A program made the translations under genes and the position numbers. The notes under the pieces were generated by a model. The model did not search any database, had not been told where the DNA came from, and saw nothing but the letters and a program-made list of their open reading frames with translations. Shown here piece after piece: positions 25,001-37,340 of a stretch of DNA of 64,000 nt; within the stretch, counting starts at the first letter, position 1; every line of letters begins with the position of its first letter. Source of the stretch: Amphibalanus amphitrite (taxonomy: Eukaryota; Arthropoda; Thecostraca; Balanomorpha; Balanidae); the NCBI RefSeq assembly GCF_019059575.1, contig NW_024881694.1:496001-560000 (forward strand), read 5' to 3'.

Positions 25001-26733
25001 ATCTGTTGTGTGCGGCCTGCAGGTAACCACTGCAGAGCTGACCACGTGCCATCAGAGGCTGCGAGGGTTACGTTCAATGTCCGATCGTAGCGCAGTGAGG
25101 GGCGCTCTCAGTGTAGTGAGAGGCGCGCTTAGTATCGTACCGGTTGGCGTATCTGCCCGCGAGGCCCTTCTCGAGAGGTGCAATATCGAGCTAAGGAGGC
25201 TCTGAGTGCTCTTATGTAAGCCACTTTGGACAGTTTCGGCTGTGCTTTGACTATCTGTTTGCTGAACTGAGCCTGAGACGGTGACCGGGAGTGACTGAAC
25301 TCTCGCCTATCGACTTGATGCATTGACCTTTACTATACTAGCCTTGTCTGCATATTCACCGACCTAAAAGGAGAAGGAATGCAACTAAGCTAAGGAACTC
25401 AAGGAAAGGTTTTGATACAGATAACAAATAATTATTTCATGCGTATTTCTTGTAAATCAAACACACCGACACCATAATTCACAGAAAGCACATACCGAGC
25501 TTTAATGGTAGATTATATAGCTACACAGCTAATTTGATCAGACGATGACTTTCAAGGTGAAACAGTTCCTTTACGCTGCTCTCCGAGTCATTAGACCGCT
25601 GACATGGCGTGCACAGAATTGACGAAAATAATGTAAAGATTTCGCAATGGTGTGACATCGTACTCATTCATATTTATCACTGAAGCTATTGTCTGCTGTG
25701 CTATAAACTCAGTAGAGTTTGCGATATGTGTAAATATCAATAATACACACCAACTCGCAGCCGCACTGGAATCCCCCTTCCTAGACCCCGCCACCGTTCC
25801 CTCAGTGTCTCCAAGCCCTGCATTCGGAGCGACAGCCGCAGCACACTGGTACCCCTGCCTCCCAGCACCATAGCTCTTCGCAGCCAATTTCCGCCGAGTC
25901 TCAGTGACAGGGCGAACGAGCCGACTGCACGGGGACGTCCCCAGCGCGGCGGCCTGCCCCGAAACACAGCTGTGACGGCCAAACAAACACACAAATCATC
26001 GGGCCGGCCGCGCCGCGGCGCCCAACACCCTCAATGGCTCAATCGGCTCCCCGCTCCGCCCGAGGGTGCGAGGAAAGACACTGGCTGTTGGTGATTTTGG
26101 GGTAGTCGGGCGCGTTGCAGAACCGATTTGAAGTCCGGTTTTGGTTGTGTCATGACGCTTTAGTTTATTAGCAGCTGCTGATAAAATGTATAAAATTTGT
26201 ATGTTTCAAAAAGGCATTGTGATGGTACCGATGTGTTTATTGGATCCTTTGCATCATATACAATCCAGATGCCCGCATCAATTACACGATTACAGTTTAG
26301 ATCTCTCGGGTCTCGGTGGTCAACTTGTTCGACAAAGTTCTCCAGTTTCCGACCTGATGTCGCTAAGTGAGAAATAGAGCCAAACTGTTTCTCCGCAGCG
26401 GAACAACAGTGGGAAATTTATCAACATCCTGTCGAGTAAACTTTAGAGCTGCGAACAAGCAAACTTTCCAGACTAGGTGGCTGTCGCCTGCCTCATACGG
26501 CCATGACCCGGTTGACTGTCAGAGCCCAGTGCAGTCGTAATACAACTGAGAGATGGCCAACAGGCGAGCTCTTTCACGAGAAGTCTTCTGAGGGTGTCTC
26601 TTAATCATCACAGCGATTCCTCACACAATACTCGTTGCCCGGTATGCTGTGTAGCACAACAGAAGGAGGAATTTTGCAAATACATACATGGATCCTTTGC
26701 TATGTGTCAGTGAATACGTCTATTTTGTCTGAC
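22020..26733. other. 3' flank of the Ptp99A-like gene, no further gene recognised
   Basis: Mostly AT-rich sequence. A short direct duplication, CGGTGTCTGAGTC-like, lies at about 23940-23990, and another, GAGGCGCGCT / GAGGGGCGCT, at about 25095-25130. Open frames such as 24873-25205 show no domain-like features. A GC-rich block at 25740-26060 has no supported exon. Confidence 0.5.
22399..22404 (+). promoter_or_regulatory. Candidate polyadenylation signal of the Ptp99A-like gene
   Basis: AATAAA about 380 bases after the stop codon. A second AATAAA lies at 22796-22801. Which is used cannot be told from sequence. Confidence 0.45.
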
Positions 26734-26737
26734 TTAA

Positions 26738-27921
26738 CCCGGCAGGCGGTGGGCCTACCAGCCACCTTCCGCGCGGTAGGGGAGGGGCACTTTTTGCCCC
26801 CCCCGTATCTCCGAAACTACTGGACGGATCCGGAAAATTCAAACGGCGTTCGATAGTCCTGTCAAATTTGTCGAAGGAAACCAAATTTCATTGACCTCGG
26901 GGTCACCGATGACGTCACAGGTCAGGTCAAAGATAAAATGTTTCACCGTTCACGGGGCTTCTAGGGAAAGCGCTATAACACCGAGTAAAACGCATTTTGT
27001 CGAAAATCAGCGATAAGGCGTTAGTTGTCTAGCACATATGTTGCTATTAGAGGTCACTGGTCACACCAGGTCAGGTCACAGGTCAGGTCACCAAAGGTCA
27101 CCAAGGGTCACCACATGAGCCCAACTTTACTAAGGTTATGCGATGCATGTTTTATGGCCAGTTTTTAATTTCCAACTCAATGGTGTTGGTTATAAGACCA
27201 TCAGGTACGGTTTAGGTCACTTTCTGGTGGAGGTCAGGTCAAGGTCAGGTCAAAAAAGGTCAAATTTCAAAGTTGATATTTTTGCCTAAAATTGATATCG
27301 ATTCGATGCAGCTCGTCACGGGGAGTCTAATGGTGGTCTTTGTTTTGCGCTACGAGGTCTAGAATTGCTAAAAATTGAGTTTGAAAATTTGACGTCATCA
27401 ATTTTGAACAGTTTTTTCGCTATAACTTGGCCAAAAAAAGAGGTATCGATCTATAATTTGGTATGTAGGTAGAAGGCGGTAGGGGCTATCACATATATTC
27501 CGGTTTTTTCGAATATCAAAAAACTTTTTGGATTTTTTTGCTATTATATTCAAAAAATCTATTTTTTGATTTTTGGGGGTCAAAATCCAAAAAATTCGAA
27601 AAACCGAAATAGCAGTTTTGTAGCCCTTTTAATTCTACACCTTTTATGTCTGAAATATTTTTCTATATCTCTAAAGCTGTAGGCCTGACAGCTCTTCCCG
27701 CGAAACCTTTTTTGGGTCGAAAATGGCAAAAATAACGTCACTCTGACGTCATTAGCGGCCAACTTATCATAGCCTTTGGAAAAATTTTTGGTCACCATGT
27801 GCGCTAGCTGCTCCCGGGAGGGTACCGAAAGTTTGGTGACGATCGGCGCAGCGGTTCTCGAGATATATCGAAAAAACTAAAGGGGGGGGGGGGCAAAAAA
27901 ATGCCCCCCCCGCCTGGAAGG
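26738..27921. mobile_element. TTAA-flanked piggyBac-like non-autonomous element, copy 1
   Basis: Bounded by TTAA at 26734-26737 and 27922-27925. The outer bases are CCCGGCAGGCGG on the left and, reading inward on the other strand, CCTTCCAGGCGG on the right, so the inverted repeats are imperfect. Just inside each end sits a G/C-clamped hairpin (26779-26804 and 27882-27911). The interior holds about 15 AGGTCA/TGACCT half-sites, many in the overlapping form AGGTCAGGTCA, and several TGACGTCA-like sites. No transposase frame is present. TTAA duplication with CCC...GGG ends is the hallmark of the piggyBac superfamily; assignment is by that rule alone. Confidence 0.75.
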
Positions 27922-27925
27922 TTAA

Positions 27926-28635
27926 GAAGTACAAACGATACTTACGCTTAAAAAAGCTCTTTTCTGATGGAAAGTAATTAAAGAAAATACATTTCCCAAT
28001 TGTTTCCTTTCAGCGCCTTTCTGGACAGCTGTAGCCTGTATGGTTTGCGTAAAAATGCCAATTGAGAGACGCTCCCTTGAGGGGTGATGATAAATGGGGT
28101 GCATTTGGGCAAACTACCCAAATGCATGGTATGTATAACCAATTACAGGACGGAGACCCATGCGGCTAAACTCTCAGCGAAAGGCAATAACAAAGTTATT
28201 CGCTCAGCCTGGTGATTTTATTTCTTTCAGTATGCTGGATCGCGTCAGCTGAGCAGGAGGCGTCACTGCAGTATTGGATTTGGACCATATGAAAAACGGC
28301 CACGGAATGTGTGAGCGCTCAGATGCGCACTGCAAAATTGCCGTCGTCATATCCAGTCTGATAAGGTCATCAGGTGAGTAGTTTTACCAAGAAGCTCTAA
28401 TAAATGATGCCATTTGTCTCGGAGGGGCTATACGAGTCGAAGGTAACAAGTCGAACAAGGAAAACGAGATTGAAATGACTGAGGCGTCAAAAACATGTTG
28501 AGCGTATAAGTGAGGGTTATAGTTTTCTTCCAGGACGGACAATGTCCCTGCATTTTCGTTTGAATCTTAGAAGGAAACAAATCCATTATTGTCGATTTTA
28601 ACGTGGTGGAATGAAAGGTTACCGTAGTTCACATG
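27926..28635. other. Spacer between TTAA elements 1 and 2
   Basis: No gene or repeat recognised. Confidence 0.5.
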
Positions 28636-28639
28636 TTAA

Positions 28640-29857
28640 CCCGGCACCGCCTGGGCTATTTCCGTACCCACGACAGCCGGGGGGGGGGGGGGTCGGATCC
28701 GACCCCCCCCTGTTATCTCGAGAACCAATGGTCGTATCGAGCCCCGCGAGGCGGCGTTCGAAAGGTCTCTACGAGACCTTCCCAAAGCACTCTTAAGATT
28801 TTAAGATTGAGGTCAACTTTCGGGTCAAGGTCAGGTCAAAGGTCAAATTCAGGGGTTTTGCATGAATCGGCTTACGGACAGCGGAATCGATAGCTGCTGC
28901 TCGAAACTCACCAAAAATGACCTCAAAGGCCTAGTGAAGGTGCCATGTGCGTATAGGGGTCATACTAGGTACAGGTCAAGGTCAGGTCAGGTCACGAAAG
29001 GTCACGGTTTTCACTTTCTGCTACATGGGCGTGCGACACATGTTTTATGGCTTATTTTTCACGCCGAATCCGATGGTAATGGTTATATGTGACCCCAAGT
29101 CACTGTGCTGGTGATAAATGTGCATTGAAAGCATAAAAAATCGTTTATACTATACATAACTAAACGAGGGCTAAGAAAAAAAGGTCAATTTTTCAACTTT
29201 TTATTTTTGACATAAAAATGCACTTTTCTAGACGAGCTTTGTCCCAGGAATCTAGTGGTGCCATTTGTTTTCACATGCGATGTTCAGAAGTGCCTCTAAT
29301 TCACGAAAATGCCTATGACGTCACCATGCCCTATGCATGTTGGAGCTATTTTTTACAATTTGGGGGTCAAAAATCAAGATAGAAAGTTGAAATTTGGGGC
29401 ATCTAATGTTCTAATAGAGCTCTACAACATATATTCCGGTTTTTTGGAACTTCCAAAAATTTTGGATTTTATTAGCTGTTTTCCAAAAAATATAGTTTTT
29501 TGAATTTTTAGGGGTGAAAACGCATTTTATGGAAAATCCGAGATAGCCATTTTAAAGAACTCGTTGAGCTGCGTCTTTTGATGTCCTTAATTTGCAAATT
29601 GCTTCAAACCCTGATTTTTGGCGATTTTTTTTAACATTTACCACTTTTTGACTAAAAACGGCATGTAGTTACGTCACTAAAATCGATATATCTCAAAAAA
29701 AATTTGAAAATTTTTTCTTAAAAATTGCACAGGAGACGTCAAATTGATGGGGGAGAAGGTATGCCAAGTTTCAAGTAGATAGCGAAAGTGGTTCATGAGT
29801 TATTCAAGAAAAACGGAGGGGGGGTCGGATCCGACCCCCCCCCCAGGCGGTCGCGGG
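28640..29857. mobile_element. TTAA-flanked piggyBac-like non-autonomous element, copy 2
   Basis: TTAA at 28636-28639 and 29858-29861. Ends are CCCGGCACCGCC (left) and CCCGCGACCGCC (right, reverse strand). A perfect G-run/TCGGATCCGA/C-run palindrome lies inside each end (28679-28710 and 29818-29844). About 11 AGGTCA half-sites are clustered at 28810-28840 and 28970-29010, including a DR1 arrangement AGGTCAAAGGTCA. One TGACGTCA-like site lies near 29314. No coding capacity was recognised. Confidence 0.82.
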
Positions 29858-29861
29858 TTAA

Positions 29862-31030
29862 CAAGAGACGAGAAACTGAGAAAAACACCTTCAGTCCTTC
29901 AGCAATCCAAGTAACTATTAGGTCTCAGACCCCAGCTCTGCCTGTTCTGTTCGTATTGCATGTTAGTTACTGCGGAGTTGTGCTGTTGTGCCTTCATTTT
30001 TATTGAACGCAGGTGAATGGATTCGAGACCTGGTCCGGTATCATTATTTGACCTTGTGACCTTCTGTCTGGAAGCCGCGCCATCGGCTGAATATTGAATG
30101 GCCCGTCTAACTGGACACCTCTCAGATTTATTCAGTAGATGCTCTCTTCGCTTCCAACATGGAATCGGACTACCCAGTCATGGTTTCGTGCACAGCTAGA
30201 GTATTCGACAGACTTCTTGCTGTGACCTGGAAAATAAAGCAATGGACAAACAGTGGTGAGGATGAGAATGGTGGGCTAGGTACGTGACTTCTACCTTTAC
30301 GTCCTATATCGCCTTTTGTTAACGCGATAATGCAAGTGTAATATTTTACGCCGAAAATCAGTTCTAAGGAACTCTTTTTCATAATTGGGATTTGGGAACA
30401 TCAGAGTAATAGAAATTAACATTTCTGCAAACGTTGATATGCGAATAGAAGATGCCATTTCGGTAGAAATTATGTCTCTTTTTACATTGAAAGTGACTCA
30501 TCGCCCTTCTGAGGCTCCCCACCAGAGACATTCTATGGTTTTCGGTCCCCCAATACAATCGCACGAATAAATTGATCGGAAATATATCAGCACGCAGTTC
30601 TCGATGAGAATTTATTTTCCCCTCGGCGCGTTAAAATGACCGTAATCGCCTGGGACGTCGATTTAGCTGTAGGAGACCGGGGAATCGGCCGTCTCCAGGG
30701 ACATGTTTTATTAATGACCGCGGCCGCGCCAGGCGGCTATTCAGCGCCGGGCTGCACTCCCATACCAAAGCCGCGGCCGGCCAGAACGCATCTGGATGCA
30801 CGATAGAGGCTCAGATTGATTGGGGTTCTACTTTTTTGTGTTGGTATGGGATAATAGGTGGGCAGCATGGTAATGTTTGTGCGGCATTGTCAGCTACTGA
30901 GTAGCAGAGGTATACTAATGCTTTCCATTGGCGTTAATTGGACATTGGGAAAGTGGCAAAGTTCAAATTATTACGCTGGTGTTCTTGATGACAAGTTTGG
31001 TTATTTTATGTGCAAAATATTCTATACAGG
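29862..31030. other. Spacer, no gene recognised
   Basis: Mixed-composition DNA. Open frames of 60-70 codons only. No splice-supported exon or RNA gene was seen. Confidence 0.5.
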
Positions 31031-31134
31031 GGTGTCCACCGTCCACCGTCCACCGTCCCCCGTCCACCGTCCCCCGTCCTACGTCCACCCTCCACCCTCC
31101 ACCGTCCACTCTCCATTGTCCACCGTCCACCGTT
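31031..31134. repeat. Heptamer minisatellite, unit CCACCGT
   Basis: About fifteen tandem, partly degenerate copies of a 7-base unit (CCACCGT with CCCCCGT, CCACCCT and CCACTCT variants). Because the unit length is not a multiple of three, all forward frames read as Pro/Ser/His/Thr repeats, which explains three overlapping open frames here. Confidence 0.9.
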
Positions 31135-31207
31135 CCTCAGAAGCAGAGCCCCGGTGCCTTACCGCGGCTCTCGGCCTAGTCGGAAACCCACCGTAAATTA
31201 GACTAAA

Positions 31208-31544
31208 TTTTTTTTTGTTTGTTTGTTTTGTTGGGTTAGGCCCTTTCGGTCGACAAGACCATTGCAGAGCCGGAAGGATGATAGGAATTAGGGGGAGACA
31301 TTGGTCTGGACAGGCACCCTAGAGAGTCGCCGGGGCTGAGCCCGTCCGAATGGACAGACCAACCAGCCCCCCAAGCACTCTCTGCACCCGGCTACGGGGT
31401 GCAGCTCCCTCGGGAGCAGCGGTGCCGCTCCAAGGGAGCAGCCCGCAAGAGATAAAGTTGCCTGTCCAGCCCGGAGGGGGTTGCGGTGTGGAGGAGAAGG
31501 ATTTCAGTATCCTGAGGATAGAAGCACGGAAAGGTATTTTTTTT
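31208..31544 (-). mobile_element. SINE-like or truncated retroelement insertion
   Basis: An approximately 340-base insert is flanked by a direct repeat TTAGACTAAA at 31198-31207 and 31545-31554. Its left edge is a T run followed by GTTTGTTTG. On the minus strand this is an A-rich 3' tail after a GGGCCTAACCCAAC segment, as expected for target-primed reverse transcription. No coding region or clear tRNA-type promoter boxes were recognised, so it may be a SINE or the 3' UTR of a truncated LINE. The target itself repeats TTAGACTAAA, so the duplication call is somewhat uncertain. Confidence 0.55.
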
Positions 31545-31554
31545 TTAGACTAAA

Positions 31555-33244
31555 TTAGACTAAAATGAAATTCTACGCATCTGGCCGGCAGCCGAGGTGA
31601 TCCTGTAGAGTTGGGGCGCAGTTCCTACTTCCTAGGCAATTATGCAGAACTTGTGTCGGTCAGAGCTGTCGCTAATACGGCTGCTGGCGATGGGCAGACG
31701 ACGCTTGGACACCGGGACTTCTCAGCTAATGAATCGTGAGGCGGCGCCCTGCGTGGCTTTCCATAGGGTATGATGGCTCCTCGGGGAGGGACTGAGACGA
31801 TCCTCCGGCTGGGTTCCTGAGGGAGAGGCCCAGACGATATAACGGGAACACCGGGAAGTGGTGGCGGAATTACCAAGATCTCCTGTCAAATGTGTTTGGT
31901 GTGGTAGTGTCATGGGTATTATTCAACAATATATTTGTTTAATGTTTGTTGTGTTGTGTTGTGTTGATAAAAGTTTCTCCCATAAGGCTAGTTTAAAAAA
32001 ATTAGTTACTTTTTACTGTAGAAGTATTTACATAAGTGTTTACAAGTAAGTAGTTAGCATGTAGACAGCACTAGCAGGACACTACCAAGCAGCCTTTACT
32101 AATCAATGTAGAAGTTATGATATCCTGGCGACAAATCAGCCGCTCAGATTGGCATGTCATCATGTTTCGCATGAGTCGTCAGGTGCAGTTAATTATCGTT
32201 AATTACATGCGACTTTACGGTTCTAAATACATCTGAAATCAACTCACTCAATGTGCATAAGTCGACTGCATGACCCTAAGGAGCGGGGAGTGAAATGTGA
32301 TCAATATGTTTTCGGATAACGAAGACTGCTCACTGCTCATGAAATTTGCCCAAGAGTCAATGGCAAAATCATCGGATTTCCTTTTCAATGCATTAGTTTC
32401 TATATTGAGTTCACCCACAGTCCACACCCATTGTTATCAAAAAGTAATACAATCGCGGGATATTTCCCGCCTGATACGAACTGATCCAGTGCCAGGTCCC
32501 AGAAATACACCGCATCAATTGGAAATTGACGCGCAGGAGAGGGCATTATGGATGGAAAGTCAACTTCTCCTCAAACTTCTGATTCGGTGATGATACCTCT
32601 CCAGCCGGGAGCCTTCCTGGAAGCCGCTGAATAAATGCAGCTTCTGGCCTGGCTGTGATCGGGGAGCGTACCGCATGCTCTCTCTCTCTCACGGCGTGTC
32701 TCAGACGACCGTGCCAGACCGACCGGCTGGAATCGTCGCCAGAATTCCGCCCAGGGGGCCGTCGGACTGGTGGCGAGGTCGCGCGCGCGAGACGCGCCGA
32801 CAGACAAGACGTAGCGGCCGCCCTCCAGGCCCGGCAGACCAATAAAGGGGGACACTTTAATCCGGAGCCGACGATTACAATTTGTCGGCCACAGCGTACC
32901 CGGCTGTTATTACTCATTCAAATGATGGATGGTCGGAAGAGCAAGGCCGAGCTCAGGAAAGGACTGAGCAGTTCAGACGGGATGGAAGGGATAATTTAGG
33001 ACGGACCGGGTGGATGGGATAGGCGAGACGGAACGGATTGGATGGGATGAGATGGGAGGGATCTGTCATGGGAGATAAAAATTGCGGCAAAAAGAGGAAT
33101 GAGACATTTGAAATAGGTGCTCAGTAAAACAAAAGAACCATTGTCAAGCAAGACGACCACGAACAGCTCAGCAATGCTATTACCAATAAATTAAAAACAG
33201 ATCAAAAGGGTCTAAGGAGCTGAATACATGGTGAACTAGAATGG
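31555..33244. other. Spacer, no gene recognised
   Basis: Contains a short GTGTT run near 31950 and GGATGG/GGGATG-rich sequence at about 32925-33062. GC-rich open frames at 32546-32999 occur on both strands and lack domain character. Confidence 0.5.
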
Positions 33245-33248
33245 TTAA

Positions 33249-34252
33249 CCCGCGCACCGACGGGGGTCTGCGCCAACTTCGCACCGACGGGGGGGGGGGC
33301 GGATGACCGCCCCCCCCTGAGATCTCGAGAACGAAGCAAGATAGCGACAAGCGGTAAACGGCATCGGATACGCACGGCCAAGATCTACAATTTTTACAAA
33401 GGTCATTTTCAGGTCAGGTCAAAGATGACGTCACAGGGGTCGAAAAAGTCAAAATGGCGGCGCTAGATATGGAGAGAGTTTTTCTCGAATAACTTTCGAA
33501 TTAGTCAAGATAGGAACAAACTAAGGGCATCATCGTGATCCTCTCGTCAATCCGCATCGAGTGATATATATGTTGACCTCGAAAGGTCAAGGTCAAAGGT
33601 TGACCTCAGGTCACGTGACCTCGAGGTCATCATGTATATCATTCGATGCTTCTTGACGAGCTGAACACAATGAGACCATCCACGCGTCTGTATCTTGTTC
33701 CTGTACGGAGTTATTGGCCAAAAACCTTTGGTGACCTTTGATGACGTCACATGACCTCACAGCTGCCCAACAGCAAAACAGACCTCAAGGTAGTGAAGGT
33801 TGATCGTATATGAAGTCATGTAAAGTATATGGGGCCATTCCGACCCGTTTTAGTGGTAAAAACAGGGAGTTGATTTTTCCCCCATTGACTTATAATGGGG
33901 AGGTCGCGAAATTGATCTGACCTTAGGTCACCGATATCAAAATTCCGAGATATACAAATTGTAGATACTAATGACCTTATAATATCCTGCGACTTTCAAA
34001 GGCCTCCGACATCTACTGTAGCTGTGGCACGGTGACAAAGTTGCAAAAAAGTGACTTGAGGTTGGGTCATTCAAAGTGACCTGGTGACCTGACCTTAAAA
34101 GGTAGGAAGTTCAAACTTGCACACCATGTGTAAAATTGATGAGGTTATAGTCATACCAAATTTCGCGGCGCTACGCGCCGCGGTTTTCCCGCTATCCGCG
34201 AAAAACCTCAGGGGGGGGGGCGGATATCCGCCCACCCCCGTCGGTGCGCGGG
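33249..34252. mobile_element. TTAA-flanked piggyBac-like non-autonomous element, copy 3
   Basis: TTAA at 33245-33248 and 34253-34256. Inverted ends begin CCCGCGCACCGACGGGGG on both sides. Hairpin-forming G/C runs lie at 33289-33317 and 34211-34239, with cores CGGATGACCG and CGGATATCCG. About 18 AGGTCA/TGACCT half-sites occur, in both orientations, plus TGACGTCA sites near 33425 and 33742. The word GCACCGACGGGG occurs twice at the left end. No transposase was seen. Confidence 0.85.
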
Positions 34253-34256
34253 TTAA

Positions 34257-35478
34257 TATTTCAGAATACCTATAAGTTAAAGCAAGTGGGCGTTCTAAAC
34301 ATATCGACTAGATGGAGATTGGCTGTGAACTGTGATCATTTTTTGGTACACCTGACCTGCTGGCTTCTTGTTACGATCCATCGAACAAGAATGCGATGTT
34401 TCCAGGCACCTTATTTTGCAGAGCTGAGCGAAATAAGAACCGAGACAACGTTCAAAGAGATCAGGAAATCAACCGATTCGAAGTTGAAAGCGGCAGGTCG
34501 TGGACCGGCACAGGGCCTAGCCAACTCCAAGCGTTCGTTGGAGCATATAAGCCGCCGTTCTCTGATGTTTCCATCTGTTAGGGTCGGAGACCGTGAGCGG
34601 CCGCGGGCTCAGCTGCACAGTGGCTGCGACTCTGACATCCGATATATGGCGTGTGTTCTGCAGACGAGCGCGCAGCTCGCCAGAAATACGGGGACCAATC
34701 GGAGCGCGACCCGACATCAGGTGGTTCGGTGTGCGGGAGGGTGCTGAGGAGTTGGAGAGTTGGGGTACTGGGATAGGGCAGACTCGCAGGCTGGAAGGCT
34801 GATCGGCAGGCATAAAGGTGGACACGAGGACAGGCAGATGGGCAGACTTAGGAAGAAGCAGGCAGGCTCACTGACTGCTTGACGGATACTGTGTCTGGAT
34901 GCCAAACTGTTCATGATTACTAAAGTTTTTTTTCTCAAATAATTTATGCTTGATCATTTACATCCCACCGAGCCTTATATGGTCCGTAGTACGTAACAAA
35001 AGTAGCGTGTGAGTATAACACAATCACACTTCTGGAAACAAGAGTTTATTGAATATTTCCACGCGAGGTGATGTCGCCAGCTGCAGCGTTTCGAATATTA
35101 TTAAGGAGGTATATTATTACCGCCAGAATTGTGAATTTTTATTGCTCTCAGAGAAAACCCACAGTCGTCGCAGGAGTCGATATGTTGTGGGTAGGTATAA
35201 CTGAACTACCATCGCTGCCATTGTCCTCCCACATCTCCAAGCGGTCCACACGTGCAGCTGTGAGCGCTGAGTCGTGAGTACCCTAGCTGGCCGGTTCTGT
35301 CGGCTGCAGCGCACATCGCTGCCGCTTACTGCCCATAGATCAATAGCGGCTGAAACCACCGCCGGAGCGTCTGACAGCCGGTCAGAGACGCGACCTCAGG
35401 GGCGCCGCCCTGAACCGTTTGTCCGACTGTGGGTGAAACGGCGCCGAGACAGGCCCAGAGCGTTAATTGTGACTTATA
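34257..35478. other. Spacer, no gene recognised
   Basis: The open frame at 34244-34747 starts inside the preceding element and has no domain features. Nothing else is supported. Confidence 0.5.
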
Positions 35479-35682
35479 GATCTGAGGCCAGTTTTACCAA
35501 TAGAAAAAAAGCCGCGCAGCCGGAATTTTTTGCCTTAAGACCGCTTCACATACGGAGCGTAAACGCGCTGGGCAAGTAAGCGGATAGGGCTTTACCGTTT
35601 ACACTCCGTATGTGAATCGGTCTTTAGGCAAATAATTCCGGTATGCGGCTATTTTTCTGGTGGTAAAACTGGCCTCTGGATC
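35479..35682. repeat. Long inverted repeat (two 86-base arms, 32-base loop)
   Basis: The left arm 35479-35564 and right arm 35597-35682 are inverted copies at roughly 85% identity. Matching words include GAGGCCAGTTTTACC, GCCGGAATT, and CACATACGGAG on the left against CTCCGTATGTG on the right. The single-stranded form would fold into a long hairpin. It could be a foldback MITE or a source of double-stranded RNA. No target duplication was recognised. Confidence 0.85.
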
Positions 35683-37336
35683 AAAAGGAATTTTGTTCTT
35701 GGCTGGGAAACGGATAAATAATCCAAAGATATTCGCATCACGAATGGGCTCAAACCACTTCCTTTATGAAATGAATGCACAATTAAAATGTTTCAGATCC
35801 TTCTTTTTAAACATATCTTGAACAGATACAGTCTTTCTGGAGCTAAACGTTGTCTGTTTTGCAAAAGAGAGAACTAAATGTCGTTTTCAGTGAAATTCCT
35901 GAATATTCATTAGGAACTGTTAATAAAGTAGTCGGACACGGCCCGAGATAAATGAACTCACCCTTCTGGGACAGTGGACAAATACTTTAGGCAAATGAGG
36001 CATCAGTGTCAGTTAGTTACCTAACCTTATTTGTAGACTGCACCAGGCACGCTCCTGACGACACATGAGTATTCGACCAGCGAAGAATAGTCGGTCTGGT
36101 GTAGATGAAATCGCAATTTTTGTGAAAATCATTTGTCCCAAGCAAAAGCAGGAAAAAATACAAAAAATGCTCTGTGATTCACTGACATACCTATTTATTT
36201 ACATTTACTGAAAGCCAAAGATCACAACACCTTGAAATCCACTTTGTCTCCAGCAGAGTACATACTCATTACTCATGTTGCCTCTCTCTTGTAGATTGGC
36301 ATTCACCGCACTATAACTCAGGTATGACTGGATAATGGCAATAACTGAGCAGGACAAAACACTTGACCTTAATGGACACTTTGGTGGAGGAGGAAATTGG
36401 CAACTATATTACTACTCAAGCTCGGTTTATCCATTTCAAGTTCTAGCAGCTAATTTAGGTCTGAAGCCATTTGTAGTGCTCCCCTCCAACCAACCATGCA
36501 TATGATCAAGTCCCGTTCGGCTTAGTATTCCACTTTGAATTTCGCGAACCCGGCGGTCCACGAAAAGACGGATGAATATACCGTGTCGCCTGTTGAGCTC
36601 CGACCATGAGGTTATAGAGTTCCCATAATGGTTATAATGCGTTCCATGACTTGGCGCTAAGTCGGATGGGAGTCACTCGTGCAGACTCTGACCGGTTCCG
36701 ACCAACCGACTTCCGACTACTTTTCTAGCAGCTCCGCGCCTGATTGGAGCGGTTGGTACGTGGTTGCGGGTTGTGGGACAGTGCTTTTTTTACTTACCCA
36801 TGTACAACTTTTTATCATGGTGAGCCCTAGTCAGAATCTTCAACATCTCAGAAAGCAAGATTTGTATTGGTTTATCATACTGTGTTCGAAATTCGAATGC
36901 TAAATTAAGGCACTGTCGTGGGCTGTCGAGCTCATGTTACCTGAGTTCTCGAAAAATCGCATGCATCAGAGTGGAGTTGTCGGTTTGGAGTACGAATGCG
37001 GGAAAACTTTTCCCATCAATCTCTCTTGCTGTCCAACTGAGAGCGGGTAGTTTGCATTCATTGCCACGAGCTGCCAAAATAATACGAACCACACAGATAA
37101 CTGGCTATGTATTTACTGAAAGAAAAAGACGGCTCTGTTCTCGTTACAAATAAGCTCATTTTTAATATAAGAATTGCGGCAGTTTATTTCAGCTGACATG
37201 AGTAAAATAAAAAGGACCTCCTTAACATCTATAGGTAAGGTTTTGTGCAAGTGTCAAGGCGCCGCGCCACCTATTTAGCGGAGCAAAAACAGATTTCAGA
37301 CAGAGACGAAGACAGACGATTTCGTTCAAAAGTGTA
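35683..37336. other. Spacer, no gene recognised
   Basis: AT-rich sequence with only short open frames. Confidence 0.5.
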
Positions 37337-37340
37337 TTAA

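Noticed and set aside
31010-31201. Pro/Ser/His repeat protein frames
   Set aside because: All forward frames are open because of the CCACCGT heptamer; this is a minisatellite.
34244-34747. 167-codon plus-strand frame
   Set aside because: Begins inside the TTAA of element copy 3 and shows no motif or codon-use signal.
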